This document shows positions 1-8,809 of a stretch of DNA of 47,106 nucleotides, one piece after another (positions within the stretch are counted from its first letter, which is position 1; each line of letters starts with the position of its first letter). The DNA is taken from NCBI GenBank assembly GCA_047971145.1, contig JBKDZL010000004.1, forward strand, positions 1 through 47,106, written 5' to 3'. Made by a program: the position numbers and the translations under genes. Below the pieces are notes generated by a model. That model did no database searches and was not told the DNA's origin. It was given only the letters and a program-made list of their open reading frames with translations. This stretch comes from JBKDZL01 sp047971145 (GTDB taxonomy: Bacteria > Bacillota_I > Bacilli_A > Erysipelotrichales > Erysipelotrichaceae).

Positions 1-1580
1 TTAGTTTATCTGATGATCAAAATAGGGTTATTTCTGAGCTAATCAAACAAGAGTATTATCAAGTAAATTTACTTCATGGTATTACCGGATCAGGTAAATC
101 AGAAATCTATTTACACTTAGCTAAATATTGGCTGAATAAAGGGAAACAAGTATTAATATTAGTACCAGAAATTGGTTTAACTCCCCAAATGATTAATTTA
201 TTTGTTAGTAGACTTAATGAAAAGGTGGCAATATATCATTCCAAGCTAAGTAAACAAGAAAGACACTATCAATACTTAAGAGTTAAAAATAAAAAAGCTC
301 ATGTTGTAGTGGGAACTCGCTCAGCCATTTTTTTGCCTTTTGATAATTTAGGGACAATTATTATTGATGAAGAGCATGATGATTCTTATAAACAAAATAA
401 AATGCCAAGATATCACACAAGGGATATCGCAATTTATAGAAGCAAGTATCATAATTGTAGTTGCCTTTTAGCTAGTGCCACTCCCTCACTGGAAAGTTAT
501 GCCAGAGCTTTAAAAGGTGTTTATAAATTATTGGAGATAAGCACAAGAGTCAACGGTAAATTACCTCATGTTGAGTTGGTAGATATGGCACAGGAAGCCA
601 GAACTACAGGTAAGCAAATAATCTCTAGTCAACTAGAAAAAGCCATTACAAAAACTTTAGCCAACCACCAGCAAGTAATGATACTTTTAAACCGTAGAGG
701 CTATACCCCAATATCTAAGTGTTTAAGTTGTCAGGCAGTAATACAATGTGATAATTGTGATGTGGCGATGGTCTATCATAAAAATACTAAAGTTTTAAAA
801 TGCCATACTTGTGGTATGATTAAAAAATTACCTAAAGTTTGTCCTCAATGTGGTGATAATAACTTTATTCCTTTAGGAATAGGTACCCAAAAACTGGAAG
901 AAGAATTACAAAACCTATTCCCAAATAGTAAAATTTTAAGAATGGATAGAGATACTACTATTAAAAAGAATTCTCACCAAGAGCTATATAGTGAATTTGC
1001 CAATCAGGAAGCCGATATTTTAGTAGGAACACAAATGATTTCCAAGGGTTTAGATTTTCCTCAGGTAGCTTTAGTGGGTATTTTAAATGCTGATTATTTA
1101 TTAAATCGTCTAGATTATCGAGCACAGGAAACTACTTTTTCTTTATTGACTCAGGCTGCAGGTAGAGCCGGTCGTGCTAGTTTTGGCGCCTCTGTTATAA
1201 TACAGGCGTATCAGATTGATCATTATGCACTGCAAGATACAAAAAATCATGATTATAAACAGTTCTTTGTCCAAGAGATGAAATTTAGAAAATTGGCGGG
1301 TTATCCTCCTTATCAATTTTTAATATTAGTAACTTTATCAGGCAAGAAATTAGAGAAAATTATGGCGACTATGATAAAGGTCAAGGAAGCCTTAATAAAT
1401 AAAAAAATTTATGTTTTAGGAGTATCGCAACTATTGCGAAGGAATAATATTGAATCAGTACGCATTAGCTTAAAGGGAAAGGACTTGGATTTGTTAAGGG
1501 ACACTCTTAAAGAAGTTTTAGCTGATTATCCTCAAGATATTTTTAGTATTGATATAAATCCTCAACACACTGAAGCATGA
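1..1580 (+). CDS. priA: Primosomal replication-restart helicase PriA (5'-truncated by window edge)
   Basis: PriA is the superfamily 2 DNA helicase that reloads the replisome at stalled forks. The frame is open from base 3, so the 5' part lies outside the window and the ATG at 189 is internal. Visible in order: Walker A (GITGSGKSE, about bases 87-113), the PriA-type LVPEIGLTPQ, a DEEH helicase motif II, then the paired zinc-binding cysteines CLSCQ, CDNC, CHTCG and CPQCG that mark PriA, and motif VI-like QAAGRAGR. The stop TGA overlaps the rsmB start by 4 bases, so translation is probably coupled. In Bacillus def and fmt follow priA; here they are absent. Identification is secure. Confidence 0.97.
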   Translation, partial: SLSDDQNRVISELIKQEYYQVNLLHGITGSGKSEIYLHLAKYWLNKGKQVLILVPEIGLTPQMINLFVSRLNEKVAIYHSKLSKQERHYQYLRVKNKKAHVVVGTRSAIFLPFDNLGTIIIDEEHDDSYKQNKMPRYHTRDIAIYRSKYHNCSCLLASATPSLESYARALKGVYKLLEISTRVNGKLPHVELVDMAQEARTTGKQIISSQLEKAITKTLANHQQVMILLNRRGYTPISKCLSCQAVIQCDNCDVAMVYHKNTKVLKCHTCGMIKKLPKVCPQCGDNNFIPLGIGTQKLEEELQNLFPNSKILRMDRDTTIKKNSHQELYSEFANQEADILVGTQMISKGLDFPQVALVGILNADYLLNRLDYRAQETTFSLLTQAAGRAGRASFGASVIIQAYQIDHYALQDTKNHDYKQFFVQEMKFRKLAGYPPYQFLILVTLSGKKLEKIMATMIKVKEALINKKIYVLGVSQLLRRNNIESVRISLKGKDLDLLRDTLKEVLADYPQDIFSIDINPQHTEA

Positions 1581-2785
1581 GAAAAATAGTCTATAAAATT
1601 TTATTGGAAGTATATAAACATAAAAAATATGCTAATCTACTCTTAAAGAATGAGCTAAAAGAGGTGAGTGAGCAAGATAAAGCTTTAATTACTAATATTG
1701 TTTATGGTACTATTCAAAATTATCGTTTAATCAGATACCAATATGAAGATTTATTGAATCAGAAAACTAGTACTGATTTAAAAGTGTTACTAGATATGAG
1801 TGTATATCAATTATTGTGGCTGGATAAAGTTCCTAGCTATGCTATTATTAATGAAGCAGTCGAAATAGCTAAAGTTAGAAAACAAGATAAGTTTACTAAC
1901 GCCATTTTAAGAAAAGTTCTCGCTAGAGGTTTTATTGATACTAAGGATTTAAGTGTTAAATATTCCCTGCCAAATTGGTTAATACTAATGATCGAAAAGC
2001 AATATGATAAAAAATATTTACAGAATTTTTTAGCCTTAGTAAATACTCAAGCTAAAATACATTTACGCTATAATAGTTTACTGACTAATAAAACAGAATT
2101 ATTAAAAGATCAGCGATTTGCATCTGGTCCATTAGATTCTTTAGAATATCATGGAAACATAATAAATACTGATTATTTTAAAAAAGGCTTGGTAACAATA
2201 CAGGATCTCTCTAGTCAAGAGGTAGCATTATTTTTGCAACCTCAGCCAAATGATAGAATTTTAGATGTTTGTGCAGCACCGGGCTCTAAGACAACTCACT
2301 TAGCAATGTTGATGGCAAATAAGGGTGAGATAATCGCTCTAGATTTATATGAGCATAGAATAGAATTGTTGAAACAACAGCTTAAAAAGCTAAAGATAAC
2401 TAATGTTAGTGCAATAAGAATGGATGCTCTTACTTTGAGCGAAAATTTTGAATTAGCCAGTTTTGATAAGGTATTAGTTGATGCTCCCTGTAGTGGTTTG
2501 GGGGTGATTAGACGAAAACCAGATATTAAAATGTTTATTGAGCCAAAGAATTTAGATGAGTTAGAAATATTACAATTTAATCTCCTACAAGAAGCAGCTA
2601 AAATGCTAAAGATTGATGGTGAGCTAGTCTATAGCACTTGTACCATTAATAAAAAAGAAAATAGTAAATTAATTCAGAAATTTTTAAATAGTCATTGTAA
2701 TTATCAGTTAGTAAAAGAAAAAGAAATTTCTTTAAGTGAAAATAATGATGGTTTTTATTTAGCTAAATTGAGAAAAATAGGATAA
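1577..2785 (+). CDS. rsmB: 16S rRNA (cytosine-C5)-methyltransferase RsmB
   Basis: RsmB methylates C967 (E. coli numbering) of 16S rRNA using S-adenosylmethionine. The protein is 402 residues: an N-terminal NusB-like RNA-binding domain (about 1-125) and a C-terminal Rossmann methyltransferase domain. The SAM motif LDVCAAPGSKT, the DAPCSGLG motif with its catalytic-type cysteine and the second cysteine in YSTCTI are all present, as expected for m5C RNA methyltransferases. The start overlaps the priA stop (ATGA). Length is slightly short of the usual 430-450 but no motif is missing. Confidence 0.96.
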   Translation: MRKIVYKILLEVYKHKKYANLLLKNELKEVSEQDKALITNIVYGTIQNYRLIRYQYEDLLNQKTSTDLKVLLDMSVYQLLWLDKVPSYAIINEAVEIAKVRKQDKFTNAILRKVLARGFIDTKDLSVKYSLPNWLILMIEKQYDKKYLQNFLALVNTQAKIHLRYNSLLTNKTELLKDQRFASGPLDSLEYHGNIINTDYFKKGLVTIQDLSSQEVALFLQPQPNDRILDVCAAPGSKTTHLAMLMANKGEIIALDLYEHRIELLKQQLKKLKITNVSAIRMDALTLSENFELASFDKVLVDAPCSGLGVIRRKPDIKMFIEPKNLDELEILQFNLLQEAAKMLKIDGELVYSTCTINKKENSKLIQKFLNSHCNYQLVKEKEISLSENNDGFYLAKLRKIG

Positions 2786-2791
2786 ATGTGT

Positions 2792-2797
2792 TAAAAT
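2792..2797 (+). promoter_or_regulatory. Extended -10 promoter of rlmN, leaderless-type
   Basis: TAAAAT preceded by TGT (extended -10), exactly 6 nt before the rlmN ATG at 2804. Transcription would start at or within a base or two of the ATG. No Shine-Dalgarno sequence fits. The promoter lies in the 18-nt gap after rsmB, so rlmN may be expressed separately as well as by read-through. Confidence 0.5.
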
Positions 2798-2803
2798 ATA
2801 ATA

Positions 2804-3838
2804 ATGTCAAAAAAATCAATATTTAATTTTAGTAAAGATCAATTAATCGAAGAGTTCTCAATTGCTGGCTATAAGAAATTTAAAGCCAAACAATTGTTTT
2901 CTTGGTTATATCAAAAAAATGTTTTTGATGTTAATGAAATGAGTGATTTAAGTAAGGATTTTAGAAAATATTTATTAGAAAATTATGATTTCAGTTTATT
3001 ATCGATTGAGCGCAAACAACTTAGTACTGATGGTACCCTTAAAATATTATTTAAATGTGCTGATGGTGCTTTAATAGAGAGTGTAGTAATGAGACATAAT
3101 TATGGTAATTCTATTTGTGTTACTTCTCAAGTTGGCTGTTTAATGGGTTGTAGTTTTTGTGCTAGTGGTTTATTAAAAAAAGAGCGTGACTTATCACAAG
3201 CTGAGCTAGCTCTGCAATTAATTCAAATGCAACAAGAAATAAAAGAACGGATTTCTAATGTTGTGGTTATGGGTAGTGGTGAACCCTTTGATAATTATGA
3301 TAATGTTATTGGTTTTGCTAATTTAATCAATGATGATAATGGTTTAGCAATAGGGGCAAGACACATAACTATTTCAACTTGTGGTTTGATTAAAGGAATT
3401 GAGAAATTTAAATATGAGAAACAATATAATTTAGCAATATCACTACACAGTGCTATTGATAGTAAAAGAAGCATGCTGATGCCAATTAATAAAGTTCATA
3501 ATTTAAGTGCTCTCAAACAAGCAATTCTTAATTACCAAAGCGTTAAAAATAGAAGAGTTAGCTTTGAGTATATTTTGTTAAAGGGGATAAATGATGGCAG
3601 TGATGATGTTCAAGCTTTAGCAGTGTTTTTAAAAGATATAAAAAACGCTTATGTTAATTTAATTCCTTATAATTCTGTGGCTGAAATGGAGTATAATGGA
3701 GTTAATGATTTTGATGCATTAAAGTTTTATGATTTATTAAAAAAAGCTAATGTTGCGGTTACACTTAGAACAAAACATGGAGAAGATATTGATGCAGCTT
3801 GCGGTCAACTTCGCAATAAGGTAAAAAATGGAGGATAG
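2804..3838 (+). CDS. rlmN: Dual-specificity 23S rRNA/tRNA adenine-C2 methyltransferase RlmN
   Basis: RlmN is a radical-SAM enzyme that makes 2-methyladenosine at 23S rRNA A2503 and at tRNA A37. The 344-residue protein shows the radical-SAM cluster CLMGCSFC (CxxxCxxC), a GSGEPFDN motif, and the late cysteine in DAACGQLR expected for the second catalytic cysteine that forms the methylene intermediate. Length matches the family. It lies between rsmB and the phosphatase/kinase pair, as in Bacillus. There is no ribosome binding site before the ATG; an extended -10 box ends 6 nt upstream, so a leaderless transcript is likely. Confidence 0.97.
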   Translation: MSKKSIFNFSKDQLIEEFSIAGYKKFKAKQLFSWLYQKNVFDVNEMSDLSKDFRKYLLENYDFSLLSIERKQLSTDGTLKILFKCADGALIESVVMRHNYGNSICVTSQVGCLMGCSFCASGLLKKERDLSQAELALQLIQMQQEIKERISNVVVMGSGEPFDNYDNVIGFANLINDDNGLAIGARHITISTCGLIKGIEKFKYEKQYNLAISLHSAIDSKRSMLMPINKVHNLSALKQAILNYQSVKNRRVSFEYILLKGINDGSDDVQALAVFLKDIKNAYVNLIPYNSVAEMEYNGVNDFDALKFYDLLKKANVAVTLRTKHGEDIDAACGQLRNKVKNGG

Positions 3839-3841
3839 ATT

Positions 3842-4576
3842 TTGATAAGTTTTGGATTGTCTGATATTGGTAATGTAAGGAAAATAAATCAAGATAGTTA
3901 TTTTGTTAGTGAAAAAGCTAATGAAATTTTAGCTATTGTTTGTGATGGCATTGGTGGTGGTAATGCTGGTGATGTGGCAAGTGATTTAGTTTGTGATATT
4001 ATCAAGGAGTCATTTAAAAAACAAAAAGAGTTTAGCACTATTAAAGAATTAAGAGAATGGCTTAATTTGATTATTACTAAAGCAAATGAGGCAATAATTA
4101 AATGTTCTGAGCAAATAAAAGAATATCAAGGAATGGGGACAACATTAGTTGGTTATTATAGTGGTCCAATTGGTAAAGTTGTTATAAATATTGGTGATTC
4201 TAGAGTATATGCTTTAGCAGATAACAATTTAGAACAAATAACATATGACCATACTTTAGTGTATGACATGTATAAAAGAGGAATTTTAAGTGAAGCACAG
4301 TTTAAAGTGCACCCACATAAAAATGTTATTAGTAATGCTTTGGGGGCAAATATTAATTTTAAAATTGACTTTCACGAATTAAAATTAGAAAAAGTCAAAA
4401 TGCTTTTATGTAGTGATGGCTTAAGTGATATGATTAGCGATGAAGAAATTAAAAAAATATTAATTAGTAATACTAGCATAGCTGAGCAAGCTGAACAATT
4501 AGTGAAACTAGCAAAAAATGCTGGTGGACACGATAATGTTACAGTAGTAATTGTGGAGGATAAGAAAAATGACTAA
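3842..4576 (+). CDS. stp: PP2C-family serine/threonine phosphatase (Stp/PrpC)
   Basis: This metal-dependent PPM/PP2C phosphatase reverses phosphorylation by the downstream PASTA kinase. The 244 residues carry the expected order of motifs: NQDSYF near the N-terminus, CDGIGGGNAGD with the metal-binding Asp, GDSRVY, SDGLSDMI and C-terminal GGHDNVTVV. The start is TTG at 3842, chosen because GGAGG at 3830-3834 lies 7 nt upstream and the DIGNVRKINQD motif follows immediately. It overlaps prkC by 8 bases. The phosphatase-kinase pairing is typical of Firmicutes. Confidence 0.95.
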   Translation: MISFGLSDIGNVRKINQDSYFVSEKANEILAIVCDGIGGGNAGDVASDLVCDIIKESFKKQKEFSTIKELREWLNLIITKANEAIIKCSEQIKEYQGMGTTLVGYYSGPIGKVVINIGDSRVYALADNNLEQITYDHTLVYDMYKRGILSEAQFKVHPHKNVISNALGANINFKIDFHELKLEKVKMLLCSDGLSDMISDEEIKKILISNTSIAEQAEQLVKLAKNAGGHDNVTVVIVEDKKND

Positions 4577-6314
4577 ATTCAATGATAGGTATGAGATACT
4601 AACTCAAATTGGTGATGGGGGAATGGCTAATGTCTATTTAGCCAAAGATTTGAAAGAAGAAAGACATGTAGCGATCAAAGTTTTAAGAGGTGAGTTAGCT
4701 AATGATCCCGTAGCTTTAGTACGTTTTCAAAGAGAAGCTAATGCGGCGACTACTTTAAATCATCCTAATATCGTTAAGGTTTATGATGTGGGTAATGATA
4801 ATAATAAACATTATATTGTCATGGAATATGTTAGGGGTAAATCTTTAAAACAAGTTATTAATAGAAGGGGTGCGATTCCTTTTAATGAAGCTTTATATAT
4901 TATGAAAGAATTAACTGAAGCAATTATCGCCGCTCATGATAAAGGAATTATTCACAGAGATATTAAACCACAAAATATTTTAATTACTGATGATGGTTCA
5001 ATCAAGATAACTGATTTCGGAATAGCAATGGCACAGGATGCTTTACAATTGACAGTTTCAGATTCAGTGATGGGTTCAGTTCACTACTTAGCTCCTGAGC
5101 TAGCAAAGGGAACTACTGCAAGTTTTCAATCCGATATTTATTCTTTAGGGATAGTTTTTTATGAAATGTTGAGTGGAGAATTACCATATCGGGCTGATGC
5201 ACCCGTACAAATTGCTCTAAAGCATATTAAAGAGGAAATGCCATATATTAAGGATCAAAATCCCGAAGTTCCGCAAAGTATTGAAAATGTCATTATTAGA
5301 GCGACGGCAAAAAGTCCATCGCAAAGATATAGTAGTTGTAAAGAAATGTTAGTTGATATTGCAAATTATGAAAAAAATGAATCAACAAAAAGATTAGTTT
5401 TAAACAAAGTTGAAAGTTCTGACTCACTAGAGCAAACGGCAGTATTGACAACTGATAGTATCAGTAAAATCAATAGTGATAGCTCCAATAAAAGATCTAA
5501 GAAAAAGAAAACACCATTGACCACAATAGTAATTGCAAGTTTACTAGGAGTTATTTCAGTGGCTTTAGTGGTTGCATTGTTGTTTTTTTCAGGAATCATT
5601 CAATTACCTAAGAAAACTGTCGCAATTCCTGATGATATCATTGGCATGAATTATCAAGAAGCTACAGAGCTACTTAATGATTTAGATTTGATAGTAAGTA
5701 ATAATATCACTTGGGAAATGACTGATGATATTGAAGAGAATAATATTATTTCATTAAGTGTAGAGCCTGGTGATGATGTCGAGGTAGGTACTATTGTCCA
5801 ACTTACCGTTAGTGAGGGTATTTGGTATATTGTTGAGGATTATGTTGGCAGAACTGCTGATGAAGTTGAAATGATGTTTAAAAATGCCCAAATGAATAAT
5901 GTGACAATTTTAATTGATAATAAAATTGATGTTAATGTGGCAGAGGGGACAATTTTAGAACAAAGTGGTTTGGTAGCTGGTGATAAAATAAATCCTAAGT
6001 TGTCTTATCAAATACATTTTTATGTTGCTAGTAAAACTACTATTATTATTCCAGGTAGTGTAGTGGGCTTAAATGTCAATGATGCTAAAGCTCATTTGGA
6101 AGCCATGGGAATTAAAGTTAAAACAGAGGTTTTAACTTTGGAGACAGGTGATGTTACTACGGCTAATGTTGTAGTCAGAATTAATCCTGAGGGTGGAACT
6201 AGTTTTACTCAAGGGGCAGATAATTATGTCACTTTATATTATTATGATAAAACTCAAACTGCTGATGATAATACTGATACACCTGCCAACTCAACTACGG
6301 CTACTGGTCGCTAA
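4569..6314 (+). CDS. prkC: PASTA-domain serine/threonine protein kinase PrkC/StkP
   Basis: This is a membrane Hanks-type kinase that senses muropeptides or lipid II and controls wall synthesis and division. I start it at ATG 4569 (GGAGGA about 8 nt upstream), giving 581 residues. The kinase domain is residues 1-270: glycine loop GDGGMA, ATP lysine K37, HRDIKPQN with D131, and DFG at 149-151. A Lys-rich juxtamembrane stretch precedes a single membrane helix (about 320-345), then three extracellular PASTA-type repeats, each with a PG/PE turn. A Thr-rich tail ends the protein. It overlaps stp by 8 bases and abuts rsgA, so it is co-transcribed with its phosphatase. Confidence 0.95.
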   Translation: MTKFNDRYEILTQIGDGGMANVYLAKDLKEERHVAIKVLRGELANDPVALVRFQREANAATTLNHPNIVKVYDVGNDNNKHYIVMEYVRGKSLKQVINRRGAIPFNEALYIMKELTEAIIAAHDKGIIHRDIKPQNILITDDGSIKITDFGIAMAQDALQLTVSDSVMGSVHYLAPELAKGTTASFQSDIYSLGIVFYEMLSGELPYRADAPVQIALKHIKEEMPYIKDQNPEVPQSIENVIIRATAKSPSQRYSSCKEMLVDIANYEKNESTKRLVLNKVESSDSLEQTAVLTTDSISKINSDSSNKRSKKKKTPLTTIVIASLLGVISVALVVALLFFSGIIQLPKKTVAIPDDIIGMNYQEATELLNDLDLIVSNNITWEMTDDIEENNIISLSVEPGDDVEVGTIVQLTVSEGIWYIVEDYVGRTADEVEMMFKNAQMNNVTILIDNKIDVNVAEGTILEQSGLVAGDKINPKLSYQIHFYVASKTTIIIPGSVVGLNVNDAKAHLEAMGIKVKTEVLTLETGDVTTANVVVRINPEGGTSFTQGADNYVTLYYYDKTQTADDNTDTPANSTTATGR

Positions 6315-7160
6315 ATGAAAGGTGTCATAACTAAAATCATTTCCAATCAGTATCAAGTAACAAACGACAATACTAGTTATAATTGTATAGCTAGAGGAAA
6401 GGTGCGCTTACAAAGTGCACCTTTAGTTGGTGATTATGTTGAATTTGAAGAATTTTCAGGACAATATGGCATTGAGAAATTGTATCCTAGACATAATGAA
6501 ATGAAAAGACCTAAAATTGCTAATGTTGATCAAGTATTAATTGTCATGAGTGCTATTGATCCAGAGTTTTCTAACACTTTGGTTGATAGACTCAGTTTTT
6601 TAATTAATTATGAAGGTTTATCAGCAGCACTGATTGTCACAAAATTAGATTTAGTTAGCTTTGATCATTTTGTCTTTGAAGAAATAAAAAATTATCGTAA
6701 GGCTGGCTTTAAAGTAGTAGATGCTCATAATTTGCCAGAGTTATTAGATTTATTTGCTGATAAAATATCAGTGTTGACAGGACAGTCTGGGGTAGGGAAA
6801 TCTACTTGTTTAAATAGATTGAATAATGATTTTAATTTGGCAACTCAGGAAATTTCTAAGGCATTAAATAGAGGTAAGCACACTACTAGATTTACCTGTT
6901 TATATCCAATTGGAAGTGGTTGGGTGGCAGATACACCAGGTTTTTCTGCTTTAGAGTGGAAGAAAATAGACTTAAATATCTTCTCTCAAGCTATTCAAGG
7001 CTGGCAAAAATATATTGGTAAATGTAAATATCGTAATTGTTTACATGATAAAGAGCCAGGGTGTATAATAAAATCAGAATTACTACAAGGTATTATTGTA
7101 AAGAGCCGTTATGAAAACTATCAGAGATGTTTAGAAATGATTAAAAAGGAGAATAATTAA
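6315..7160 (+). CDS. rsgA: Ribosome small-subunit maturation GTPase RsgA
   Basis: RsgA is the circularly permuted GTPase that helps mature the 30S subunit. It has 281 residues: an N-terminal OB fold; G4 (TKLD) ahead of G1 (GQSGVGKST, from about residue 156) and G3 (DTPGF), which is the permuted order; then a C-terminal zinc knuckle with CKYRNCLHDKEPGC. The ATG directly follows the prkC stop with no intergenic base and no clear Shine-Dalgarno, so translation probably depends on coupling to prkC. Length and motifs are normal. Confidence 0.95.
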   Translation: MKGVITKIISNQYQVTNDNTSYNCIARGKVRLQSAPLVGDYVEFEEFSGQYGIEKLYPRHNEMKRPKIANVDQVLIVMSAIDPEFSNTLVDRLSFLINYEGLSAALIVTKLDLVSFDHFVFEEIKNYRKAGFKVVDAHNLPELLDLFADKISVLTGQSGVGKSTCLNRLNNDFNLATQEISKALNRGKHTTRFTCLYPIGSGWVADTPGFSALEWKKIDLNIFSQAIQGWQKYIGKCKYRNCLHDKEPGCIIKSELLQGIIVKSRYENYQRCLEMIKKENN

Positions 7161-7161
7161 T

Positions 7162-7785
7162 ATGATTGTCGCACCATCAGTTCTATCAGCAAATTTCTTA
7201 AATTTACACGAGCAATTAGAGCAAGTAAATAAAAGCAAAGCCACTTGGCTACATTATGATGTTATGGATGGACAGTTTGTGCCAAACATTTCTTTTGGTC
7301 CTAGTATTTTAAAACAAATTGGCAGTGTTGCGAAGCAAACAATTGATGTGCACTTAATGGTAGAAAATCCTTTAGAAGTTGTGAAATACTTTGAAGATTG
7401 TCCTATTGATTATTTAACTATTCATTTTGAGGCTACAGATAAATATCATGAATTTGTTTCTTATTGTCATAACTTAAATATTAAAGCTGGTCTTTCTATT
7501 AAGCCGAATACTTCAATGGCTGAGGTGATGGGTGTTATCGATTTGTTTGATTTAGTTTTAGTCATGAGTGTCGAGCCAGGATTTGGAAATCAAAAATTTA
7601 TGAGTGAGTCCCTTGAAAAAATTAGATATTTAAATAATAGAGATCATAACTACTTAATTGAAGTAGATGGTGGCATTAATGAGCAAACAATTGATTTAGT
7701 AAAAGAGGCAGGTGTTGATGTGGTGGTGGCTGGTAGCTATGTTTTTAAAGGGAATATTGTAGAAAAGATTGATAGCTTACTATAA
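7162..7785 (+). CDS. rpe: Ribulose-phosphate 3-epimerase
   Basis: Rpe interconverts ribulose-5-phosphate and xylulose-5-phosphate in the pentose phosphate pathway. The 207-residue TIM barrel shows DVMDGQFVPNISFG (metal-binding His/Asp region), DVHLMVENP, MSVEPGFGNQKF and EVDGGIN, all diagnostic. It follows rsgA by one base with AAAAGGAG about 11 nt upstream of the ATG and overlaps thiN by 1 base. rpiB at 23.8 kb supplies the isomerase of the same pathway. Confidence 0.96.
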   Translation: MIVAPSVLSANFLNLHEQLEQVNKSKATWLHYDVMDGQFVPNISFGPSILKQIGSVAKQTIDVHLMVENPLEVVKYFEDCPIDYLTIHFEATDKYHEFVSYCHNLNIKAGLSIKPNTSMAEVMGVIDLFDLVLVMSVEPGFGNQKFMSESLEKIRYLNNRDHNYLIEVDGGINEQTIDLVKEAGVDVVVAGSYVFKGNIVEKIDSLL

Positions 7786-8396
7786 TGATGCCAATTAATG
7801 TTATTTGCCGTTGTGATGTTGAAGTATTTGATCATTCATTAGCAGTTGTAGCGGTTGATGGTGGTTTAGCATATGCTTTAAATAATCAGATGACAATTGA
7901 AGTTGCGATTGGGGATTTTGATAGTGTTCCCTCAGAATTATTAACACAATACTCAGGTAAAATAATTGAATATAACCAAATCAAAAATGATAGTGATTTA
8001 GCTCTAGCTTTTGATTATCTTGAGCATTACTCAGGGGTTGTAAATGTTTATGGAGCATTAGGTAAAAGATTTGATCATAGCTGGATAAATTTGAAACTAC
8101 TTTATTATCGAGATTTAAATATTCATTATTATGATAGTGACAATCATATTTTCGCTCTTAATGATGGTGAATTTAAAATTAAAAAGGGAAATTATAAGTA
8201 TTTATCTTTGTTTACTTTTGCTGATTGTTTGATAACTATCAGTGGTGTTAAATATCCTTTACAAGCATATCAATTGAAAGTTTCTGATACCTTAAACCTC
8301 TCAAATGAAATCTTAGCTGCAGAGGCTACAATTGAAGTAAGAGGTAAAGTAATAGTTGTGTTAAGTGATAAAATTACCTCACCTAAACAATTTTAA
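7785..8396 (+). CDS. thiN: Thiamine pyrophosphokinase
   Basis: This enzyme transfers pyrophosphate from ATP to thiamine, making the cofactor TPP. The 203 residues include VDGGLAYALNN, the GDFDSV motif and NDSDLALAF, which bind ATP and metal in the ThiN/TPK family, and YGALGKRFDHS. The ATG overlaps the rpe stop; a second ATG follows immediately. It is the last gene before rpmB, the same position as yloS/thiN in Bacillus. Together with the riboswitch-controlled thiT at 20.5 kb it points to thiamine salvage; no biosynthetic thi genes are seen here. Confidence 0.92.
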   Translation: MMPINVICRCDVEVFDHSLAVVAVDGGLAYALNNQMTIEVAIGDFDSVPSELLTQYSGKIIEYNQIKNDSDLALAFDYLEHYSGVVNVYGALGKRFDHSWINLKLLYYRDLNIHYYDSDNHIFALNDGEFKIKKGNYKYLSLFTFADCLITISGVKYPLQAYQLKVSDTLNLSNEILAAEATIEVRGKVIVVLSDKITSPKQF

Positions 8397-8403
8397 AAAT
8401 TTC

Positions 8404-8433
8404 TTGCATTGACATAATGCTTTGTGATACAAT
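8404..8433 (+). promoter_or_regulatory. Promoter for rpmB
   Basis: A TTGCAT at 8404-8409 and TACAAT at 8428-8433 are separated by 18 nt. An alternative -35 TTGACA at 8409-8414 matches the consensus perfectly but leaves only a 13-nt spacer. A GGGAGG ribosome site follows at about 8447-8452, ahead of the ATG at 8461. Confidence 0.5.
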
Positions 8434-8460
8434 AGCAAGGCACGAAGGGAGGTACTAAGG

Positions 8461-8655
8461 ATGGCAAGAGTTTGTGCAATATCTGGTAAAGGTGCTTTAT
8501 CTGGTAATAAAAGATCCCATTCTAGAAGAGCTAGCCGACGTAAGTGGAATGTTAACTTACAAAAAGTTAGAATTATGGTAGATGGTAAAATGGTTCGAGT
8601 TCGTATTTCTGCTCGTGAGTTACGTAGTTTAAAAGCTAGAGAAGCCAAAGGATAA
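8461..8655 (+). CDS. rpmB: 50S ribosomal protein bL28
   Basis: bL28 is a small structural protein of the large ribosomal subunit. The 64-residue product starts MARVCAISGKGALSGN and continues with the RSHSRRASRRKW and NLQKVRI segments typical of bL28, ending in a short basic tail. It keeps the first cysteine but not a full four-cysteine zinc site. It has its own promoter and strong ribosome site and is closed by a hairpin terminator. It sits after thiN as in Bacillus, but without the spoVM gene that lies between them in spore formers. Confidence 0.96.
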   Translation: MARVCAISGKGALSGNKRSHSRRASRRKWNVNLQKVRIMVDGKMVRVRISARELRSLKAREAKG

Positions 8656-8659
8656 AACA

Positions 8660-8693
8660 AACTAATTCAGCTGAATTAGTTTTTTGTTTTTTT
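8660..8693 (+). terminator. Rho-independent terminator after rpmB
   Basis: A perfect 11-bp inverted repeat (8660-8670 with 8671-8681, arms AACTAATTCAG) runs straight into a T-rich tract to 8693. It closes the priA-rpmB gene group. Confidence 0.85.
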
Positions 8694-8740
8694 AGGAATA
8701 ATGATGACTGCTTCCTATATATAAATTAAGGAGGTAGCTT

Positions 8741-8809
8741 ATGTACTTTATCATATCAATTATTGTTGCATGGGGCATTCACTACGTTTGTCGCAGATGT
8801 TTTAGTTGA
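8741..8809 (+). CDS. Possible 22-residue hydrophobic peptide
   Basis: An ATG at 8741 has a near-perfect Shine-Dalgarno (AAGGAGG, 8728-8734) at ideal spacing. The frame encodes 22 residues: a hydrophobic first half (MYFIISIIVAW) and a short Cys/Arg-rich tail (CRRCFS). It could insert into the membrane as a single helix, like small regulatory or type I toxin peptides. It does not resemble SpoVM, which often occupies this locus. It overlaps the end of the convergent minus-strand pseudouridine synthase gene by 8 bases. I do not recognise it; the support is the ribosome site and the hydrophobic pattern only. Confidence 0.4.
   Translation: MYFIISIIVAWGIHYVCRRCFS

Noticed and set aside
8396..8460. 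spoVM between thiN and rpmB
   Set aside because: No short frame in this gap resembles SpoVM; it contains only the rpmB promoter and ribosome site.
8379..8660. 93-codon minus-strand frame over rpmB
   Set aside because: Antisense of the basic bL28 gene; composition reflects that.
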